A stretch of 55,961 nucleotides of DNA from Limnohabitans sp. 2KL-17 (GTDB lineage: Bacteria > Pseudomonadota > Gammaproteobacteria > Burkholderiales > Burkholderiaceae_C): assembly GCF_003063415.1 (NCBI RefSeq), contig NZ_NESK01000026.1, positions 1 to 55,961 on the forward strand, written 5' to 3'. The position numbers and the translations under genes are program-made. The notes under the pieces were generated by a model. The model did no database searches, was not told the origin of the DNA, and saw only the letters and a program-made list of their open reading frames with translations. Below, piece after piece: positions 34,201-42,300 of the stretch (position 1 is the stretch's first letter; every line of letters starts with the position of its first letter).

Positions 34201-36363
34201 AAGCGGGCAGGGGCGAAGGACCACCATGTGGCGCGCAAGGACAAGGGGATCGGCCTGCCCGAGCCCTTCCCACGGCGCCGCCCAGGCCCAGACGCGCGCC
34301 ACCGGGTGTGCCGGCTCGAGGGCCACGGGCTCGACGAGGTCCGTCCACACCCAGTGCGCGCCGGCCTCCAGCACGCGGAGCCGCAGATCCGCGAGCGTGG
34401 GCTCGCCGTCCAGGCCGATCCGCCGCACGTCGGCCCCGCAGGCCAGGGCGTGGCCGAGCATCAGCAGGTTGAGCAGCGTGGGCGCATGGCAGGCCAGCAG
34501 GGCGGTCTCGCCGAGCCGCGGCGCCCACTCCTCGGTGGCGGCGGCCCATTGGTCGACCAGCGGCGCCAGGTCCAGCGCGAGCCAGCGCCCGTCGACCGAG
34601 TCGCGCAGATGCAGGCGCACGGAGGGGGCGTGGCCAGGCTGCAGGGCGTCCCGTTGCGGCTCGTCGTCGCCGGGGCCCGACTGCGCGGGCCAGTTCAGGC
34701 CAAGGCGTGAGGCGGCGGTGTCCGGGCCGATGTGCACCTGGCAGTCGAAAGGCGCGCCGTCCTGCGCCGTGCCGAGCAGGACCAGCTCGGTCTGCAAGGA
34801 TGCGGCCGCGACGACCGCGACCAGGAGATCCTCAGGCGACAACGGGGACAGGCTGACGCGGCCACCGGCCGTCACGCCCAGACGGCGCAGCCCTGCCTCC
34901 AGTCGCCCGGCGCGCCGGGTGATCTCGTGCGCAGTGCGCCCCGCTGTCGGGATGGGGCGCACCAGCCGGGTCCAGGCGTCCCCTGGTGACGCAACGGGCG
35001 CCGGCTGCGCCGCATCCTGCGTCGGTGCCGACCCAAGACTGCGCCAGGCGTCGCCCAGGCGGACAGCGCGGCCGCTGGCCAGGGCCCGCACGAGGCCGGA
35101 CAGCTGATCGATGCGGGTCCTGGCCTCGGCGGACGACAGGGCCCGGCCATCGTAGGGCAGGCGCATCTCGAGCCGCTCGCCCGGGACGACGATCAGGCCA
35201 TAGGGGTAGTTCGCCCGCTGGTGCAGTTCCACGCCGTCCAGCGTCCAGCCCGGTGGCATCGCCGCCAGCGCCTCGGCCATTGGATAGTTCTCGAACGCTA
35301 CCACGTGGTCGAAGGGCTGGCGGCGCACCGGGGCAGGCAGGCTCTCGGCGATCTCGCCAAGCGGCAGATGCTGGTGCTCCTGGATGCGGCCGATACGCTC
35401 GGAGATGCCGCGCAGCCAGGGCCCGACCTCGTCCGCCAGGGCCACCCGCAGCCGCAGCGGCAGGGTCACTACGCACATCCCGACCACCGACTCGACGCCG
35501 GTCAGGCCGGCCGGGCGGCCCGAGGCCACCATCCCGAAGAGCACGTCGTCGCAGCCGGCGGCCGCTGCAAGGAGCAACGCCCAGGCGCCGAGCACGACCG
35601 CGCCTGGGGTAACGTGCTGTTCGCGTGCAAAGCCCAGCACCCGCTCGGAGTCGTCCCGGTCGAGCCAGCTTCTTGCCTCAGCGTCGCTGCACCAGGACGT
35701 CGAAGCGGCGCGGGCCTCGCTGCCCAGCAGCGTGACGGGCTGATCGAAGCCGCTTAGCTCGGCCGCCCAGAAGGCCCTCGCCGCCCCGCGCGGCTGGGCG
35801 TCCAGCCATTTCAGGTAGTCACGATACTGCGGCCCCGCCGGCATCGCGTCCGTGATGCCGGCCCGTGCGCCCGCCTCGTCGAGCACTTCGCGCAGTACGG
35901 TCGCGATCGACCAGCCGTCGAGCAGTAGGTGGTGGTGCGTCCACACCAGGAGGTGCCGGTCGCCGACGTGCAGCAGGCTCATGCGCATGAGCGGCGCGCG
36001 CGACAGCACGAACGGCGCCGCGCGTTCGGCGGCCAGCCAATCGGCCGCAGCGGCCTCGTCGATCTCGTGCTCGGACACGCGCATCTGAATCTCGCGTGAC
36101 ACCACCTGCATCGGACGGGCCACCTTGCGCCAGACGAAGGCGGTGCGCAGCGCGGCGTGGCGCCGAATCACGGTGCCCCAGGCCGACTCGAGCCGGTCGG
36201 CACGGACGTCGCCGCGCAGACGCAGCACGAGCTGCACGACATACATCGGTTGCGCTTCGTCCGCCACGGCGTGGAACAGGATGCCCTCCTGGATCGGCGC
36301 CGCAGGGAAGATCGCTTCGATCGGGTTATTGGCGCTGCGGTCAGGCTTCGGTGGGGTGGTCAT
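25240..36363 (-). CDS. NRPS, C-psiA-acyl-A-KR-T-C-A(Val)-nMT-T
   Basis: The 3,707-residue middle synthetase has an unusual first module. A C domain (about 1-440, HHHLLLDG near 142) is followed by a degenerate adenylation-like region (450-990) without the SGSTG loop. Then come a second AMP-binding domain (1000-1545, LTSGSTGRPK near 1153, LNWIPLDHVAP) of the acyl-activating type, a ketoreductase (about 1600-2000, GGLGGIG near 1776) and a T domain (Ser near 2102). In the KR, catalytic Ser and Tyr (GSVNG..GAYAA) are present, but the usual Asn four residues after Tyr is Cys and the Lys position reads Arg. The second module is C (2160-2590, HHIVSDLWS), A with code DAFWIGGTFK (Val), an inserted N-methyltransferase (3100-3420, VWEIGCGTG near 3193), the A tail (LPTTPNGKLD near 3575) and T (Ser near 3631). 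The ATG at 36363 overlaps the preceding stop. Activity of the KR module is inference. Confidence 0.92.
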   Translation of the reverse strand: MTTPPKPDRSANNPIEAIFPAAPIQEGILFHAVADEAQPMYVVQLVLRLRGDVRADRLESAWGTVIRRHAALRTAFVWRKVARPMQVVSREIQMRVSEHEIDEAAAADWLAAERAAPFVLSRAPLMRMSLLHVGDRHLLVWTHHHLLLDGWSIATVLREVLDEAGARAGITDAMPAGPQYRDYLKWLDAQPRGAARAFWAAELSGFDQPVTLLGSEARAASTSWCSDAEARSWLDRDDSERVLGFAREQHVTPGAVVLGAWALLLAAAAGCDDVLFGMVASGRPAGLTGVESVVGMCVVTLPLRLRVALADEVGPWLRGISERIGRIQEHQHLPLGEIAESLPAPVRRQPFDHVVAFENYPMAEALAAMPPGWTLDGVELHQRANYPYGLIVVPGERLEMRLPYDGRALSSAEARTRIDQLSGLVRALASGRAVRLGDAWRSLGSAPTQDAAQPAPVASPGDAWTRLVRPIPTAGRTAHEITRRAGRLEAGLRRLGVTAGGRVSLSPLSPEDLLVAVVAAASLQTELVLLGTAQDGAPFDCQVHIGPDTAASRLGLNWPAQSGPGDDEPQRDALQPGHAPSVRLHLRDSVDGRWLALDLAPLVDQWAAATEEWAPRLGETALLACHAPTLLNLLMLGHALACGADVRRIGLDGEPTLADLRLRVLEAGAHWVWTDLVEPVALEPAHPVARVWAWAAPWEGLGQADPLVLARHMVVLRPCPLSGLPAWVDRTQQADEPSAMPARHGAAAPWARIDLSLPGGVAAPVGATGRLSVGLAAAGCPAPVDLGLSVRHEPDGRLVRTAGVGTVQWLAGRPVVLAALAQALRARHRPSDLALASRLGCDGRRRLVAWAVPEASTSPTADAAVEGPAGEPLLWVPVAHLPRQATGDLDLEALCRLPVPDARQLRAWEARLATAGGAEPRLRVRLEPADLAGPADSTQAVDDWIGPLAQPIQANAAGQKARVGLDVDPADTREALLDGGPALAPTGPAGMAQRFAAQVLAHGHVSLHFMAADAARDERTTLEALFDRARSLAAELRRRGVADGRFALLQADGDYAILQAMWAAILAGAVPLVLPAAGGREGDPAARRMAQVREILPQAVVVVHVADPVARAEAHARLCGTGAEVLVLEGLDNALGPDDLSTRGGEDLLCLQLTSGSTGRPKCVPLSHANVMAQVRASIDRNGFRADEVGLNWIPLDHVAPVMHHFRDLECGAEQIFAATSRIVSAPQAWLDLIERHGVTQIWSPNFGLKLLNGVLRDAPAGRWRLDHVRSFINAGEQASFDTVIEFVRLAARQGLSAHVMRPAFGMAELCTGVAFEVDFDPARAWLRPHGAAFAFARLGAPTRGTRVRIVDAQGRPLRQGEVGHLQVSGPSVTRGYLFDEAANREAFPVPSWFDTGDLAFVADGSLCLTGRAKEALRIRGVSVPCVDVEEIVERVPGVAPTFAAALAVPGPHDGEERLVILFATDFSAAGADAHAVARAIRREVTAGVGVHPAEVLELGADVFPKTSSGKIQRTQLRERHARGEFAALMRGIDGDRGERVGPWLHVRRWTRRPTPARLPAGRFGAAWFVHDGDETAAACAARLREAGRAVVEANLAPANSLAQARAAWDGALDALDARGARADRVVWWYPQAPAAEGAAPEWAEAARVATAGLAGLLRAVQARFAGLPLHLDLVTRGGFALAPDERVRTDLGGLTGLLRTAALELPWLTVRRIDLPADATQADGDLMNSELLGDDGEDLVALRASRRHVPRLAAMPWPAPKDVPAWPGDATWIVSGGLGGIGVEMCRWLSARHGARLIVLGRRLPAEVEPQIAELSARGVLLCYRAVDIADVAALGAAVASAQAQMGGTLAGVLHLAGTVADGPVAALDDDRLEAAFRTRLHGAVNLRRLVAGWRGSLATTPIFASFGSVNGWLGGIDTGAYAAACGALEGLGDGAAGPLPEGWRDLVVSWSSWDDTGMSRGTVSSQMLARRSLVLLRPRQALALFAAAVASGESHLIAGFTPSHPAVAVARPGEPPRAPRVECIANGAPPAAEALPLLYDAFGQAVAVVAVDADSAASGARAGWTPGPVGRQLMSIWREVLNTPRELAPDDDFFALGGHSLLVTQVVSQVRRQFGIDVPAKALFDHSTLRAFASWIESLVAAERTEPIAEAAAEPALRAREWAAGEVAAASFAQQRLWLLDQMEPGDPLYNIVAAVALQGRLQEQALGQALERVVERHEALRTHFEVRGGALVQVVGPRREPVLEREAMAGVQRAQRWQAAQECMAREAVRPFELGRGPLLRARLLKVDDEEHVLVLTMHHIVSDLWSMGVFVRELTALYAHAAHAAHAAQGVQAGDQEPALPPLPALQYRDFACWQHAWLSGEVLARQLGYWKHTLQDLTALELPLDRPRPAVHSLRGATLRFEIDAPTRQALHELARAHGGTLFMVLLAAFKVLLWRWSGQTDVVVGSPIANRNRSEIEGLIGFFVNTLLLRSNLGGDPTFEDLLGRVRETALQAYAHQDLPFERLVEELQPQREANYTPLFRVMFALQNAPLGELVLPGLSLRRLEVRTGSAKFDLTLFMWEQDQTLSAEIEYSSDLFDESTMQRLAAQLQALLAQVASQPQARLSALGRLSEPQHQRLLGHWSGAQDAAQAAPRDAAGLVDLVARQALRRPHAVALQQPGQEPVSYAQMMARSSWLAGRLHALGVRPGDRVAVCLERSAWQVQALLGIVMVGAAYVPLDGSYPQERLRYMLTDAGARVLLTQQSWAQAMAQASAGGNCRTVLLEDWLGAGLQQPEGLPPGIRPPDIRPPAQALAYVMYTSGSTGRPKGVAVTHAGVLRLVRGLAHVKLDEHEAVLAAAPVSFDASTFEIWGALCHGARLVLAAPGRQSLAELGEQVRAAQVSTLWLTAPLFHLMIEEGAAYLQGVRQLIAGGDVLSAPVVRKAQALLPGCRIVNGYGPTETTTFACMHDTTGLPEQAWGVPIGGPIAQTQVYVLDPRAEPVDVGIAGELYIGGEGLAWGYLGQPALTAERFVPDEFGARPGARLYRSGDRARWRTDARLEFMGRLDHQVKVRGHRVELAEVEGALREHPGVKDAAVVLREDAPGDKRLVGYVVPQIEQALHDAARDHTLQERQVAEWQELYERSVYAGGAQAGQHLAQHSTPELDDAFELTGWGSSYTGQPIETDQMREWVQATVERIAQLPTRRVWEIGCGTGLLLLRLAARAQTYLGTDFAQGALDYLGQRVARHGLHQVQLQPRLATDFDGVPVQAWDLVILNSIVQYFPDRGYLDRVLEGAVNAVQDGGCVFVGDVRSLPLLHTFHASVQTWQASATMPAGQLLERVARQVALEKELALSPEYFLDLAQRHPRVSHVEVLHKHGHALNELTSYRYDVVVHVGDKASTAAAPAQHLDWLDCSQSSLDPQTLAALLARQPPQVLRLGLARIPNARTASDIALLQALHEAAPSTPLPPVREQALLAGTIATGPAAAPQTLVDAALAAGWRARPRYSGPGQDEGYFDLLVERLDAPQARIAPRLSPASPAAAPWANEPLAGKATENLLASLRAHLHARLPEYAHPTSLVLLERLPTTPNGKLDSRRLPPPQESASHTYVAPQSPVELALADIWSKLLRIERIGRFDNFFELGGHSLLASQAIARVRDRFDVDLPLQVCFANPTLEGVARAVEAARLLAKADSAAPRLTRLDRQSRVRSAPTSKTTSAPAGQ
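25478..29926. repeat. 4.45-kb direct repeat, copy in the second synthetase
   Basis: Offset by 12,455 from 37933-42381. It codes for a whole C-A(Val)-nMT unit and most of a T domain. By eye the two copies differ only near 26000, where PP in this copy is AL in the other. The left boundary falls two codons from the carrier serine motif (GGHS here, GGDS in the other copy). Confidence 0.92.
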
Positions 36364-39300
36364 GTCGGGGTCCAGGTTGGGTGCGTGCCGGCGCCGAGTT
36401 CGTCGAGCAGACAGCGCAGCTCGTCGTCGTCCAGTCCGGCGGCATCGAGCCCGGTCGGTCGAACCGCTGGCGGGTCGGCGGCCAGAACGCTGGCATCGTT
36501 CAGCCAGTCCAGCAGGGACTGCGCCATGCGCTCGATCTGGGCTGCCTCGATCAGCCTGTTGTCGTGAGTCCAGCGGATCTCGAGGCCTTCCGGCATCACC
36601 AGCGCATCGATCTCCAGCAATTGAGCGCGCCGCGAGCCAGGCGCACACGAGAGGCCGGACACCTGCCCCGAAGGAAGGAAGTGACGCAGTGCCGCCAGTG
36701 CGTGGTCGAAGCGGCCAAGGTAGTTGATGCCGACCGCGGCTTCCGGCGCCGGTGCTAGCGGGCGGGCGCCATGGCGCAGCATGCCGTGGCTCATGCCGCC
36801 GGAGGGCACGCTCTCGAGCGCGCGCGTCGTGCGGCGAAGCAACTCGCCGGCGGATCCGTTCAGGCCCGTGGCCAGGCGCAGCGGGAAGCGCGCGGTGAAC
36901 CAGCCCACGCTGTCGGCGACGTCCATGCCGATGCCGTCAAGCGCCCGGCCATGGCGCTCGAGACTGACAATCACCTCGTCCTGGCCATTCCAGCGTGCGA
37001 TGGCGCGCAGGATGCCCGCCACCAGCAGGGCCTGCATGCCGCCCCCGGCGCCCAGCCGCGGGTCGGCCAGCAGTTCGCGCGTGCGGCGCAGGTCTAGGCG
37101 GCTCACCCGCGTGCGAGCGTCGCCCCAGACCGTGCGCGCGCCCGGGGCGATGCCCAGCAGCCCCGGCTCGGTCACCGCGCCGGGCCCCTGCACGCGACGC
37201 CAGAAGGCAAAGTCGCGTTCGATCGCGCGCGAATCGCTGGCTTCCCGCAAGGCGCGGCACCAGGCGCCATAGCTGGCCGGTGGCGGCAACGCCCCGAGCG
37301 CGACGGGGTCGTCCAAGGCGCGCTCCAGATCGGCCAGCAGCGTGCGCCACGACACGCCGTCCACCACCAGGTGATGGGCGACGATCACGCACCAGGCCTG
37401 GGCCGGCTGGTCACGGACGATCTGGGCGAATCGCACGACCGGACCTTCGATCGGATCGATCGCCTCGTGCAGCCTTCGCTCGATGGCGTCGAGCGCGCGG
37501 CCCAGCGATTCCTCGTCGACCGACGGCGGCAACACGTGCCGCTCGACGTGGGCCGGGGCAAGGGGGCCGACGCGCTGCTGGCCGCCGCGCGCGGCTTCGA
37601 AGCGCATGCGCAAGGCGGCATGGCGGGCGATCAGGGCGTCGCAAGCCGCCTGCAGCCTGTCCATCGGCAACTCCGCCACGAGGGGCTGGCGCACCCATTG
37701 GTTCCAGTGCGGTTCGAGCCGCTCCTGGTGCTCCAGGAACCACGACTGGACCGGGGCAAGTGGAAACGGCCCCGGGTCGCGGTCGGCTGCGTCGCCCGCC
37801 GCCAGGCTGTCCAGTGCGGTCGCTCGGAGGGCGGCATCGGCGATGGTCTGCGCTTCGAACAAGTCACGCGGCTTCAGATCGTAACCTGCGGCGCGCAGGC
37901 GCGCGATGACCTGGATCGCGATGATCGAGTCGCCGCCGAGCTCGAAGAAGTTGTCGAATCTGCCGATGCGTTCGATGCGCAGGAGCTTGGACCAGATGTC
38001 GGCGAGGGCGAGTTCGACGGGGGATTGGGGTGCGACGTAGGTGTGGGAGGCGGATTCCTGGGGAGGAGGCAGGCGGCGGGAGTCGAGCTTGCCGTTGGGG
38101 GTGGTGGGCAGGCGCTCGAGCAGGACCAGCGAGGTGGGGTGGGCGTACTCGGGCAGGCGTGCGTGCAGGTGGGCGCGCAGGGAGGCCAGCAGGTTCTCGG
38201 TGGCCTTGCCTGCCAGGGGCTCGTTGGCCCAGGGGGCCGCTGCGGGCGATGCCGGGCTCAGGCGGGGTGCGATGCGGGCCTGGGGTGCGTCCAAGCGCTC
38301 GACGAGCAGGTCGAAGTAGCCCTCGTCCTGGCCGGGCCCGCTGTAGCGAGGCCGTGCGCGCCAGCCTGCGGCCAGGGCGGCGTCCACGAGAGTCTGGGGG
38401 GCCGCGGCGGGGCCGGTCGCTATGGTGCCGGCGAGCAGGGCCTGCTCGCGCACGAGCGCCAGGGGAGTGGATGGCGCGGCCTCGTGCAAGGCCTGCAGCA
38501 AGGCGATGTCGGACGCCGTGCGGGCGTTGGGGATGCGTGCCAGGCCCAGGCGCAGCACCTGGGGGGGCTGGCGGGCCAGCAGCGCGGCCAGGGTCTGGGG
38601 GTCCAGGCTGCTCTGGGAGCAGTCCAGCCAGTCCAGGTGCTGGGCGGGGGCGGCGGCTGTACTGGCCTTGTCGCCCACGTGCACCACGACGTCGTAGCGG
38701 TAGCTGGTGAGCTCGTTGAGGGCGTGGCCGTGCTTGTGCAGCACCTCCACGTGGCTCACCCGGGGGTGGCGCTGCGCCAGGTCGAGGAAGTATTCGGGCG
38801 AGAGCGCCAACTCCTTCTCGAGCGCGACCTGCCGGGCCACGCGCTCCAGGAGTTGGCCCGCGGGCATGGTGGCGCTGGCCTGCCAGGTCTGCACGGAGGC
38901 GTGAAAGGTGTGCAGCAGGGGCAGGCTGCGCACGTCGCCGACGAACACGCAGCCCCCGTCCTGGACGGCGTTCACGGCGCCCTCCAGGACGCGGTCCAGG
39001 TAGCCGCGGTCGGGAAAGTACTGCACGATCGAGTTGAGGATCACCAGGTCCCAGGCCTGCACGGGCACGCCGTCGAAATCGGTGGCCAGGCGAGGCTGCA
39101 GTTGCACCTGGTGCAGGCCGTGGCGAGCCACGCGCTGGCCCAGGTAGTCCAGGGCGCCCTGGGCGAAGTCGGTTCCCAGGTAGGTCTGGGCGCGCGCGGC
39201 CAGGCGCAGCAGCAGCAGCCCGGTGCCGCAGCCGATCTCCCACACGCGGCGGGTGGGCAACTGGGCGATGCGCTCGACGGTGGCCTGCACCCACTCGCGC

Positions 39301-42300
39301 ATCTGGTCGGTCTCGATGGGCTGGCCGGTGTAGCTGCTGCCCCAGCCGGTGAGCTCGAAGGCGTCGTCCAGTTCGGGGGTGCTGTGCTGCGCGAGGTGTT
39401 GGCCGGCCTGTGCGCCGCCGGCGTAGACGGAGCGCTCGTAGAGCTCCTGCCACTCGGCCACCTGGCGTTCCTGGAGCGTGTGGTCGCGGGCCGCGTCGTG
39501 CAGGGCCTGTTCGATCTGGGGCACCACGTAACCGACCAGGCGCTTGTCGCCGGGGGCGTCCTCGCGCAGCACCACCGCCGCGTCCTTGACGCCGGGGTGC
39601 TCGCGCAGCGCGCCCTCGACCTCGGCCAGCTCCACGCGGTGGCCGCGCACCTTGACCTGGTGATCGAGGCGGCCCATGAACTCCAGCCTTGCGTCCGTGC
39701 GCCAGCGCGCCCGGTCGCCGCTGCGGTACAGCCGGGCCCCGGGGCGCGCGCCGAACTCGTCGGGCACGAAGCGCTCAGCCGTCAGCGCGGGCTGGCCCAG
39801 GTAGCCCCAGGCCAGGCCCTCGCCGCCGATGTACAGCTCGCCGGCGATGCCCACGTCCACGGGCTCGGCGCGCGGGTCGAGCACGTACACCTGGGTCTGG
39901 GCGATGGGCCCGCCGATGGGCACGCCCCAGGCCTGCTCGGGCAGGCCGGTCGTGTCGTGCATGCAGGCGAAGGTGGTCGTCTCGGTGGGGCCGTAGCCGT
40001 TGACGATGCGGCACCCCGGCAGCAGCGCCTGGGCCTTGCGCACCACCGGCGCGGACAGCACGTCGCCGCCGGCGATGAGTTGCCGCACGCCTTGCAGGTA
40101 GGCCGCGCCCTCTTCGATCATCAGGTGAAACAGCGGCGCGGTCAGCCACAGGGTGCTGACCTGCGCGGCGCGCACCTGCTCGCCCAGTTCCGCCAGCGAC
40201 TGCCGTCCCGGCGCAGCCAGCACCAGGCGCGCGCCATGGCACAGCGCGCCCCAGATCTCGAAGGTCGACGCGTCGAAGCTCACGGGCGCGGCCGCCAGCA
40301 CGGCTTCGTGCTCGTCGAGCTTCACGTGGGCCAGCCCGCGCACGAGCCTGAGCACTCCCGCGTGCGTCACCGCCACGCCCTTGGGCCGGCCGGTCGAGCC
40401 GGAGGTGTACATCACGTAGGCCAGGGCCTGTGCGGGCGGCCTGATGTCGGGTGGCCTGATACCGGGTGGCAGTCCCTCGGGCTGCTGCAGGCCGGCGCCC
40501 AGCCAGTCCTCCAGCAGCACGGTGCGGCAGTTGCCGCCCGCGCTGGCCTGGGCCATCGCCTGCGCCCAGGACTGCTGGGTCAGCAGCACGCGCGCGCCGG
40601 CATCGGTGAGCATGTAGCGCAGCCGCTCCTGGGGGTACGAGCCGTCCAGCGGCACGTACGCCGCCCCGACCATCACGATGCCCAGCAGCGCCTGAACCTG
40701 CCAGGCCGAGCGCTCCAGGCACACCGCCACGCGGTCGCCCGGGCGCACGCCCAGCGCGTGCAGCCGACCGGCCAGCCAGCTCGACCGGGCCATCATCTGC
40801 GCGTAGCTCACCGGCTCCTGGCCGGGCTGCTGCAGCGCCACCGCGTGCGGCCGGCGCAGCGCCTGGCGGGCCACCAGATCCACCAGCCCGGCGGCGTCCC
40901 GGGGCGCTGCCTGCGCCGCGTCCTGCGCGCCGCTCCAGTGGCCCAGCAGCCGCTGGTGCTGCGGCTCGCTCAGCCGCCCCAGCGCCGACAGCCGCGCCTG
41001 CGGCTGGCTGGCCACCTGCGCCAGCAGCGCCTGCAGTTGCGCGGCCAGGCGCTGCATCGTGGACTCGTCGAACAGGTCGCTGCTGTACTCGATCTCCGCG
41101 CTCAGCGTCTGGTCCTGCTCCCACATGAACAGCGTCAGGTCGAACTTGGCGCTGCCGGTGCGCACCTCCAGCCGCCGCAGGCTCAGTCCGGGCAGCACCA
41201 ACTCGCCCAGCGGCGCGTTCTGCAGCGCGAACATCACCCGGAACAGCGGCGTGTAGTTGGCTTCGCGCTGGGGTTGCAATTCCTCGACCAGCCGCTCGAA
41301 CGGCAGGTCCTGGTGCGCGTAGGCCTGCAGCGCGGTCTCCCGCACCCGTCCCAGCAGGTCCTCGAACGTGGGGTCGCCGCCGAGGTTGCTGCGCAGCAGC
41401 AGCGTGTTGACGAAGAACCCGATCAGCCCCTCGATCTCGCTGCGGTTGCGATTGGCGATGGGCGAGCCCACCACCACGTCGGTCTGTCCGCTCCAGCGCC
41501 ACAGCAGCACCTTGAACGCTGCGAGCAGCACCATGAACAGCGTGCCGCCGTGGGCCCGGGCGAGTTCGTGCAGGGCCTGGCGCGTGGGCGCGTCGATCTC
41601 GAAGCGCAGGGTCGCTCCGCGCAGGCTGTGCACCGCCGGGCGCGGCCGGTCCAGCGGCAGCTCCAGCGCCGTCAGATCCTGCAGGGTGTGCTTCCAGTAC
41701 CCGAGCTGGCGCGCCAGCACTTCGCCGCTGAGCCAGGCGTGCTGCCAGCAGGCAAAGTCCCGGTACTGCAGCGCCGGCAGCGGCGGCAGTGCCGGCTCCT
41801 GGTCCCCGGCTTGTACGCCCTGCGCGGCGTGGGCGGCATGTGCGGCGTGCGCGTACAGCGCCGTGAGCTCGCGCACGAACACCCCCATCGACCACAGGTC
41901 CGAGACGATGTGGTGCATGGTCAGCACCAGCACGTGCTCCTCGTCGTCCACCTTCAGCAACCGCGCCCTCAGCAGCGGGCCCCGGCCCAGCTCGAACGGC
42001 CGCACCGCCTCGCGCGCCATGCATTCCTGCGCCGCCTGCCAGCGCTGCGCACGCTGCACACCCGCCATCGCCTCGCGCTCCAGCACCGGCTCGCGGCGTG
42101 GCCCCACCACCTGCACCAGCGCCCCGCCGCGCACCTCGAAGTGCGTGCGCAGCGCCTCGTGGCGCTCCACCACCCTCTCCAGCGCCTGCCCCAGCGCCTG
42201 CTCCTGCAGCCGCCCCTGCAGCGCCACCGCCGCCACAATGTTGTACAGCGGGTCCCCAGGCTCCATCTGGTCCAGCAACCACAGCCGCTGCTGCGCAAAC

